The notes beneath the pieces were generated by a model. The model worked only from the letters and a program-made list of their open reading frames with translations. It was not told the DNA's origin and made no database searches. A stretch of 12,865 nucleotides of DNA from Saccoglossus kowalevskii (taxonomy: Eukaryota > Hemichordata > Enteropneusta > Harrimaniidae): positions 4,790 to 17,654 of the forward strand of contig NW_003136843.1 in the NCBI RefSeq assembly GCF_000003605.2, in the 5' to 3' direction. The translations under genes were made by a program, and so were the position numbers. This document shows, one piece after another, positions 9,001 through 12,865 of this stretch; position 1 is the first letter of the stretch, and the number at the start of each line of letters is the position of its first letter.

Positions 9001-12000
9001 TGTACATTTATTTTATTTTAACATTTGCATTTTATTTTATTGCACTAAAGCAAATGGGATCCTTGAGAGAGGTAATATACTGGTTAATTGCATATTAGAA
9101 ATATGTTGTCTTGTCCAATAGTGTTTAGTACATTACTAAACTAATAAACTAATATTATTATAATAATATTCTTTCTTAGGATGTTTCATACGAATGTTGA
9201 GAATATTTAATGTTCACACTAACATTTTAAAGCATGATTTTCCCTACTGTGTCTTCACATCTTTTATAGTGTTGGTTATCACTATGGTAACAGAATGTTT
9301 CACTATTGATTATTTAACTCATAAAATGGAAATCATTCATTTCAATTTAAATAAGTACAGCATGTTAGTCTAAAGTCATCTATATGTCCATCGTTGGAAC
9401 TTGCCGGGCCTGTCCTAAGTTCCGTAAATCCACGTTAATCCAAAAGAAATAGCAATGTTTTTGTTGTAACATTTGTTCATGTGTGGAAATAGTGTATGGT
9501 CTGTATTACATGCGTCTTGCACATATATGCGTATATTTCAGCCTTGAAAATTGAATACAAAATCTAGAACGTGGGTAAATTGTGACCTCTCAAAACAGCT
9601 ATTTTTTGTGCAAGCATATTGTAATGAGGTTATAAACGGTACGCTCGGGTATATGATAACTACCAAATACCCTTGCTTGCTATTTCTAATCTCTTATTAG
9701 ATAAGGCTACTTGCATAATCCCTGCATGCCATAAAGATCCCATTTAAATAATTCAAGTATGGAATATACATGCATCAATAGGATGGACTACAAAGGTCAT
9801 GGAAAGGTCAGACATGCAATTGTATCCAAGAGGCCCAAACCATGTCATGCCTACTCAACATATACACAATGCCACCGAAGACAGCTCATCATAAATAACA
9901 TTTAAAAATTATATTTAGTGATTTTGAATCCAAGAGACGTGTAGAAACATAATGAAACAAAATAGCCGCCAGGTGGTCATCAGGAATCCAATCTTGTTTT
10001 AAAAAATAATAGTTTGTACCGGTATCATAAGTTTTATTAAACTGATATATAAAATAGACGCATATTGAATTATAATATATATGTAGCAACTATGAACATA
10101 ACTGGCTAATGCATACCAGAGAGATAGGAATATAATAAGTCAGATTAAAATATATTATAAATGTTTTATGTGTCCCAATTCAACTACACAAGAATGTGCG
10201 TCAATTTTGTACATCGTGGAGAAACATTCAAAAACAAATGTTGACATTTCCTGATCTCTGTTTAAAAACACCTCACATAAGTAATTATGGGTTTTCAAAT
10301 GCATAGATTCTATAAGTAAACAATAACATGTGAAATGTTGAAGGTTGCCAGTACTGTTTAGTACCTTAATCCACAATTTACATCCCTCTGATTTGTAGAC
10401 TGATTTACTCAAAAGCTGGTCAGCTTCTCAGATAACTGATCGAGTTGGACATACAACCGACAAGATGCGTTTAACTTGGGGGGAGGGAGGGAGGGATTAA
10501 AATGTCTTTGTACGTATTTTGATGTGTTGTAATTTGCCAATGGGATTTATTCATATTTTACGTTCAAAATTATTAATAACCGTGCATAAATGAAAGCTTA
10601 AAAGAATTTAGTCAGTCAATGCATATCCAAGAAATATCTCCGAATAGACTGAATCAAATTGGTAGCTTCCGTCCTTCCCCAACCCTGACAATTCTTGCAA
10701 AAACCTACATATACCTTATCATCTGTTTCCACAGTGACCACGAAATGGTGGTCGATCACGATAAACATCAAATGACTGCAATCACTGACAGCAACCTCAT
10801 TGCAATGATTTGATCATGGTCGTTCATGGTCAAGTAAAAACAATGTTAAATGTGGTTCAGAGGCAGCAGCACCAAATTTTGCATGGATGGATGACATCTG
10901 CTCATCAGCCTTGCACCGCAGGCGCGACCTTACCAGGGGGGTCCAGGGGCATGCTCCCCCTTAAAAATTTTTAAATATAGACCCTCTGAAGCAAGTTTTT
11001 GGGGAGCAAATTTTGCTGACACATTTTCTTCGAGGGAACGATCCCTCTGTGCCACCTCTACTGTGGTTGGATGCTGACTATTATCAAGCAAATTGCGCAA
11101 TGGTGACGTATACACATGTGTATTCGTGATATTGGAGCAGAGCATTGTAAGAAAACATAGGAATTATAAATACAAATCAAACAATACCGACGGGTTAAAA
11201 TGAACGGTTAATTCAAAGAATTTGAAATTACTTATTTTTAGACCATAAACCGAGTGTTTGGACCGATCATGAATGACCGTGTTATGACGATCAAGTACTT
11301 CCGTCAATATACTGTTCACAATCCATCATGGTCGATCCCTAGGGGGCAATCGTAGTCATTGTCGTGGTCAAAAATATGGTTAATCACGATAAATCACGTT
11401 TCGACACGCAATATATCTGTCTTTATTTAAATATCTGCTTTTAATGAAGATGATATTTACACTGGTGCACCCAATATTGTAATGAATCTCATGTCACTCT
11501 TCCACCAATGAGGCACGTAAATGTCGTAGCAGTAAGTGACTGATTCTTTATTTAAAACCAATGGTGAAAGCAATATCTTTTTTCCCTTATTCATTCACAA
11601 TATACATTTTTTTAAATTCAAGGCTGTCTGTATATGGCTATTAATATTGGTAGAACATTTCAGAACGCATCCTGCTATTGTGGTGAGTCATTCTAAAAGT
11701 AAATATACATAACTAAGGTATTGTGCTGGGCTGTATGTACATATACACATTGTTAATCATTTGCAAAATGGATTATGAGGAAGGGTATCGATTGTTTGAT
11801 TGTTAATTCAATACTCCATAATTTATGATTATTTCAGTCACGACTTCAAGCAATACAGGAAACAGTAACAAGCATGATGTCACACTGGGAAGGTAATATA
11901 CTAGAACTGCAACTGCAACATTTGATACTTCTATCTCTCATGTAAACTAATTTGAATATTCTAGATTATTATTGAGGCCATGTGTCTTTGTGTTTATGTA

Positions 12001-12819
12001 ATACTGGATACAAAGGAGTAAACAACACGCATCTAAGTATGCATTTTTATCAATGAGCCTTGTTGTGACTTGCAAAGTTTGGATTTTGACGGAATTAATA
12101 CTTTTTGTCAACTCTTGACAAATACGACAATGAATCTTATTTGATCACGCACTTCAGACGGAGTGACAAACAATGTCAAACATTTGATTTGTTGTGGTTT
12201 TGGAAGCAAACTGTTTGCAAAACATTAGAATGCTGTTTTCAATATCACATGGTATACATTGAAATTAAATGACATTGTAAACGTTAATTAATTGTGGGAA
12301 ATATGTAATTAAATTTGAGTGGCATAGGATTCATTTTGGTAAATAAATTTATAACGAGAGAAAAAGTCAGAATCATTTTGAATATCACCATCACTAGCAA
12401 TAAACAATTATCAACGATTATCATCTCATCAGAGAAAGGATTATTATTTTTCAGAAACCGGAGTGACATCACAGTTATCACCACTAGTGCAATCTAGAAT
12501 GGTATCTGCCCTACAACTGATGAAACCAACTGTATCGGTAATGAAACGAGAGAAAATGATAACAGTACGACTGACGGCAGAAAGACACTATCATAGTGAG
12601 GTTAAAATTCAGATTAACAGACGAACCTCATCGACCAGAAAGGGAGTGACGTCAACACAGCAAGAGCATGCATTACAAGACTCTGCAGCTTTGCAGCAAG
12701 TAGAAGAAATGGCTCAAATTGCTACCGAAGAAATGCCATTGCAGGATATGCCTTCTTCAGCATCATCTTCACCAAGTTTATCTGACGAAGATAATAATTC
12801 TAAAACTACACACTTTTGA
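2954..12819 (+). CDS. ECPAS: ECM29-like proteasome adaptor gene, spliced, atypical C-terminus
   Basis: ECM29 is a very large HEAT-repeat protein that contacts both the regulatory and core particles of the 26S proteasome and links it to membranes and motors. Thirteen exons lie here: 2954-3073, 3267-3370, 3570-3690, 4946-5035, 5628-5921, 6079-6210, 6394-6553, 7158-7390, 7524-7625, 8048-8269, 11623-11682, 11838-11892 and 12455-12819. All phases agree and they sum to 2058 nt including the stop. The first twelve match a continuous stretch of ECM29 as recalled (for example ALGEIGRNGPLP, the FPS..A.KY block, IGEA, CIWLL). The N-terminal ECM29 part is not in the window. The last exon does not resemble ECM29, so the product would stop far short of the ~1,800-residue family length. 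The gene could be a truncated or chimeric copy, or this could be an alternative terminal exon. Confidence 0.8.
3267..3370 (+). CDS. ECPAS: ECM29 exon 2: FPS / KYVLL HEAT segment
   Basis: Reads PLPQSRLMAVQYAGAIFPSN then HAASKYVLLRGAGD and a split Ala codon. Human ECM29 as recalled has VAVKFASTVFPSDH and SRYLLLLAAGD at the same spacing. The acceptor is CAATAG at 3261-3266. A second AG at 3277-3278 is also in frame and would drop only PLPQ, but the ungapped family alignment favours the upstream site. The exon ends in phase 2 at GC|GTAAGT. Confidence 0.85.
3570..3690 (+). CDS. ECPAS: ECM29 exon 3: charged linker
   Basis: One base completes the Ala codon, then 40 codons: VKIVQNEALDILREQTKKDG, a Lys/Glu-rich stretch, and LFPEFSQLVNFVSVR. 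This corresponds to the charged linker after AAGD in ECM29, where human has E..GEAQRVL and SFPEMVYYI. Bounded by TAAACAG and AGG|GTAAGT, ending in phase 0. Confidence 0.85.
3691..4945 (+). other. 1255-bp intron with dispersed repeat
   Basis: The intron separates the charged-linker exon from the exon starting AGEKLTD. Most of 3800-4600 is a dispersed-repeat-like block whose core is duplicated in tandem (see 4015-4546). The remainder, to 4945, shows no coding signal apart from the polypyrimidine tract and acceptor CTTTCTTTCAG. The open frames seen inside on both strands are repeat translations. Confidence 0.75.
4015..4546. repeat. ~294-bp direct tandem duplication
   Basis: Copy 1 runs about 4015-4308 and copy 2 about 4309-4546. 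Matching landmarks are exactly 294 bases apart: CAAACTTGGT at 4081 and 4375, and TTTGACTGATTATGTTCAAA in both copies. The block GATGCACATCAT...TTTTTCAGAT also recurs. The unit contains internal, roughly complementary pieces (AAAATGGCC...GGCCATTTT). A third short fragment of the same family (AAATGGCTGATTTTGTTTTAAT) follows at about 4556-4577. Confidence 0.85.
4946..5035 (+). CDS. ECPAS: ECM29 exon 4: IPFTPAAYE segment
   Basis: Thirty codons, AGEKLTDATIKSKGPLGT then FHIPFTPAAYEK, phase 0 at both ends. Human ECM29 has the equivalent VLPFNPAAFGE as recalled. Bounded by TTCTTTCAG and AAA|GTGAGT. The reading frame stays open for some distance on both sides, so the borders rest on splice sites and on the family alignment. 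Confidence 0.85.
5036..5627 (+). other. 592-bp intron with hairpin element
   Basis: Non-coding stretch between the IPFTPAAYE exon and the LRMCLA exon. Its 3' half (about 5336-5516) contains four relatives of a TTCACTGGGTTTTAAATT motif in both orientations, including a long hairpin. The acceptor is TTTTTTCAG at 5619-5627. Confidence 0.75.
5447..5516. repeat. 23-bp-stem hairpin, MITE-like
   Basis: The left arm 5447-5469 and right arm 5494-5516 are reverse complements except for one base, with a 24-base loop. The arm core is ATTCACTGTGTTTTAATT plus TAGC. Two more relatives of the arm lie at about 5341-5361 and 5383-5405 in direct orientation. This suggests a small inverted-repeat element that has partly duplicated. 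No transposase is present. Confidence 0.8.
5628..5921 (+). CDS. ECPAS: ECM29 exon 5: longest core exon, GC donor
   Basis: Ninety-eight codons, phase 0 at both ends. Begins ITIYLRMCLAYESGTN (human I recall as IVLYLRMCLAHSAG) and ends RLAPQFFDKLDQLK (human KLATKFVDKTEWIK). In between, GPIPLYFGMLRQYIAAVGG matches human VQIYIGLLQQLLAGVGG. The 3' border is CTCAAG|GCAAGT: the donor dinucleotide is GC, not GT, in an otherwise perfect consensus. The frame continues open to 5987, so retention of the intron would add about 22 residues and stop. Confidence 0.88.
6079..6210 (+). CDS. ECPAS: ECM29 exon 6
   Basis: Forty-four codons, phase 0 at both ends: VLVSSENADMRMYAAELYAI then VLSLMDKQVLL and TSIQTLTHDLDNQ. 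The pattern MR..AA..Y..V.S matches human MRELAALFYSVVVS as recalled. This is a helical HEAT-type segment. Bounded by TTTCCAG and CAG|GTAAGT. Confidence 0.88.
6394..6553 (+). CDS. ECPAS: ECM29 exon 7: QHGSELALGF segment
   Basis: NLEVQHGSELALGFVIGRYL corresponds to human PEIQHGSLLALGFTVGRYL as recalled, one of the best-conserved blocks here. After a variable region the exon ends in EAVKAI plus one base of a split codon (phase 1). Bounded by TTATTCAG and ATAG|GTAATG. Confidence 0.9.
6554..7157 (+). other. 604-bp intron, no feature seen
   Basis: AT-rich sequence with a short TA run near 6990-7003 and an acceptor TTTCAG at 7152-7157. No exon, RNA gene or repeat is supported. Confidence 0.7.
7158..7390 (+). 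CDS. ECPAS: ECM29 exon 8: ALGEIGRNGPLP signature
   Basis: Two bases complete a Val codon, then 77 codons. LDSVIVMLVEGACLALGEIG and RNGPLPLL align without gaps to human [20 protein letters not shown] and RNGPLP as recalled, the most diagnostic ECM29 block in the window. A hydrophilic, Asp/Glu/Gln-rich insert of roughly 20 residues, longer than in the human protein, precedes ITKLHVIQILMSKV. Bounded by TTTCAG and CAG|GTATTA, ending in phase 0. Confidence 0.93.
7524..7625 (+). CDS. ECPAS: ECM29 exon 9
   Basis: Thirty-four codons, phase 0 at both ends: VKERAAMSLAYQTVGDPHF then SYRNIIIQGFLDSTD. Human ECM29 has [20 protein letters not shown] and LLLQGLMDSV at the same spacing as recalled. Bounded by CTGCAG and GAT|GTATGT. 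The next intron opens into a minisatellite about 50 bases downstream. Confidence 0.9.
7677..7988 (+). repeat. 24-bp minisatellite, 13 units
   Basis: Each unit is TAGTTACATTACC followed by an 11-base part that is TCGATACTATA in the 5' units and mostly TCCATACTATA or TCCATACTAAA in the 3' units. Thirteen full units start every 24 bases from 7677, and a 10-base partial copy follows at 7989. Because 24 is a multiple of three, two frames stay open and give repeated peptides, but the array lies wholly inside an intron (7626-8047) of the ECM29-like gene. The units therefore should not be translated. Confidence 0.95.
8048..8269 (+). CDS. ECPAS: ECM29 exon 10: FAIGEAL segment
   Basis: Seventy-four codons, phase 0 at both ends. 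IALHFAIGEALATTLQG matches human IELQFTIGEAITSAAIG as recalled, and DDIDWLMNALVEKYI matches VVPWVLDVILNKHI. The exon ends EEQIK at AAG|GTAATA. Joined directly to the exon at 11623 it gives EKYIQAVPEEQIKAVCIWLL, which aligns without gaps to the human segment. This is the main evidence that the very long intron between them is correctly assigned. Confidence 0.9.
8746..8787 (+). CDS. Possible 42-nt in-frame cassette exon
   Basis: ACCAG at 8741-8745 and GTAAGT at 8788 bound 42 bases that read GYGDYEGEMDPSYL in phase 0. Both neighbouring exons also meet in phase 0, so inclusion would add 14 residues without shifting the frame. The ungapped match of the flanking exons to ECM29 shows the usual protein lacks it. 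The peptide is acidic and matches nothing recognised. It may be a lineage-specific alternative exon or chance. Confidence 0.25.
10478..10495 (+). other. G-quadruplex motif
   Basis: Six G, then A-GGG three times: four runs of at least three G separated by single A residues, the tightest canonical quadruplex pattern. It lies on the sense strand, so the nascent intron RNA would carry it. It stands out in otherwise AT-rich sequence. Confidence 0.7.
10911..11060. repeat. Probable dispersed repeat with GC-rich palindrome
   Basis: Contains a G-run, GTCCAGGGGCATGCTCCCCC, and then a perfect 14-bp palindrome TTAAAAATTTTTAA at 10961-10974. GC-rich 'GGGGTCC..GGGGCATGC.CCCC' blocks next to AAAATTTT are, from memory, common in interspersed repeats of marine invertebrates. 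The borders are estimated. Confidence 0.5.
11623..11682 (+). CDS. ECPAS: ECM29 exon 11: CIWLL segment
   Basis: Twenty codons, phase 0 at both ends, AVCIWLLILVEHFRTHPAIV. Human ECM29 as recalled has [20 protein letters not shown]. The acceptor is TTTTTTTAAATTCAAG and the donor GTG|GTGAGT. A TTTCAG inside the exon (11658-11663) would break phase with the previous exon and is not used. The exon starts without a Met and is easily missed by open-frame scanning. Confidence 0.87.
11838..11892 (+). CDS. ECPAS: ECM29 exon 12: last recognisable ECM29 segment
   Basis: SRLQAIQETVTSMMSHWE plus one base of a split codon (phase 1). Human ECM29 as recalled has SHLKEIQSAFVSVLSENDE. Bounded by TTATTTCAG and GAAG|GTAATA. 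ECM29 normally continues into a conserved SQDVASKGLGLVYE block, which is not found in the remaining 970 bases of the window. Confidence 0.82.
11893..12454 (+). other. 562-bp intron, no feature seen
   Basis: AT-rich sequence with the acceptor ATTATTTTTCAG at 12443-12454. No sequence resembling the missing ECM29 continuation, and no RNA gene, is visible on either strand. Confidence 0.65.
12455..12819 (+). CDS. Terminal exon with unrecognised charged tail
   Basis: Two bases complete a Glu codon from the previous exon, then 120 codons and TGA. The tail starts ETGVTSQLSPLVQSRMVSAL. It has a basic middle (MKREKM, RLTAERHYHSEVK, NRRTSSTRKG), then a Gln/Glu-rich stretch, then an acidic Ser-rich end (SSASSSPSLSDEDNN) closing in KTTHF. 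No transmembrane segment or known domain is visible. The final THF fits the loose class I PDZ-ligand pattern, which is weak evidence. It is open throughout, has a good acceptor, and joins in phase. It could be an alternative last exon of a normal ECM29 gene, the true end of a truncated copy, or the 3' end of an unrelated gene. Confidence 0.65.
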
Positions 12820-12849
12820 AACAACTTGTAATATTCCCATGAGTTATAA

Positions 12850-12855
12850 GATAAA
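12850..12855 (+). promoter_or_regulatory. Possible poly(A) signal variant GATAAA
   Basis: GATAAA lies 31 bases after the stop codon at 12817-12819, overlapping AATATA at 12854-12859. Both are minor variants of the AATAAA hexamer. The cleavage site would be at or just past the window end. Its closeness to the stop supports the terminal exon being a real transcript end, but in AT-rich DNA such hexamers arise by chance. Confidence 0.35.
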
Positions 12856-12865
12856 TATACTTCTT

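Larger units (their letters stand above)
8270..11622 (+). other. 3353-bp intron, longest in the gene
   Basis: The intron runs from AAG|GTAATA to AAATTCAAG. It contains a possible 42-nt cassette exon (8746-8787), a G-quadruplex motif (10478-10495), a dispersed-repeat block around 10911-11060 and a cluster of CATGGTC / ATCACGATAAA motifs between 10740 and 11400. A repeat-like piece with GCCGCCAGGTGGTCAT lies near 9965-9980. Minus-strand open frames at 9889-10089 and 10155-10412 have no recognisable domain. The rest is AT-rich sequence in which nothing is supported. Confidence 0.7.

Noticed and set aside
9889-10412. Two minus-strand open frames as small genes
   Set aside because: Short, no recognisable domain, located in a long intron. 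The first includes a GCCGCCAGGTGGTCAT repeat-type sequence.
11658-11663. TTTCAG as the acceptor for a 19-nt exon ending at 11682
   Set aside because: It would leave the wrong phase after the exon ending at 8269 and remove the CIWLL block that matches ECM29. The acceptor at 11621-11622 fits both.

Overview
The window reads as AT-rich nuclear DNA of an animal, most likely a non-vertebrate. It holds no bacterial-style operons. Its coding content is a chain of short exons with GT-AG (once GC-AG) borders and introns of about 100 bp to 3.4 kb. The spaces between are filled with tandem repeats, hairpin elements and the short 'ATGGCC.../TTCAAACTTGGT' type of dispersed repeat often seen in invertebrate introns. 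The species cannot be named from the sequence.

Layout: 1-425 is repeat-like DNA with no gene. 426-1789 is a tandem array of a ~345-bp unit, each unit ending in 43-bp hairpin-forming sub-repeats. 1790-2653 holds AT-rich hairpins, an (AT)n run and a small 16-bp repeat. From 2654 to 12819 runs one plus-strand spliced gene. Its core (12 exons, 2954-11892, about 564 codons) is recognised as part of the proteasome adaptor/scaffold ECM29 (human ECPAS, KIAA0368), a very long HEAT-repeat protein. Every exon junction from 2954 to 12819 is phase-compatible, and the 13 exons sum to 2058 nt (685 residues plus stop).

Both ends of this gene are unusual. Upstream, an exon at 2654-2759 encodes the end of a protein-kinase C-lobe (CW...RPSFHEL) rather than the expected ECM29 sequence, yet its phase lets it splice straight onto the ECM29 exons. 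Downstream, after the exon at 11838-11892, the expected ECM29 continuation is missing. A 365-nt terminal exon (12455-12819) instead supplies an unrecognised charged, Ser-rich tail of 121 residues and a stop, followed by a weak poly(A) signal at the window edge. The window therefore suggests a truncated, possibly chimeric ECM29-derived protein: kinase tail, a middle section of the HEAT array, and a novel C-terminus. Alternatives are alternative first and last exons of a normal gene, a partial gene duplication, or an assembly join.

Introns carry a ~294-bp direct duplication (4015-4546), a 23-bp-stem hairpin (5447-5516), a 24-bp minisatellite of 13 units (7677-7988), a canonical G-quadruplex motif (10478-10495) and a possible 42-nt in-frame cassette exon (8746-8787). 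All homology statements rest on recall of the ECM29 and kinase families; no search was run.
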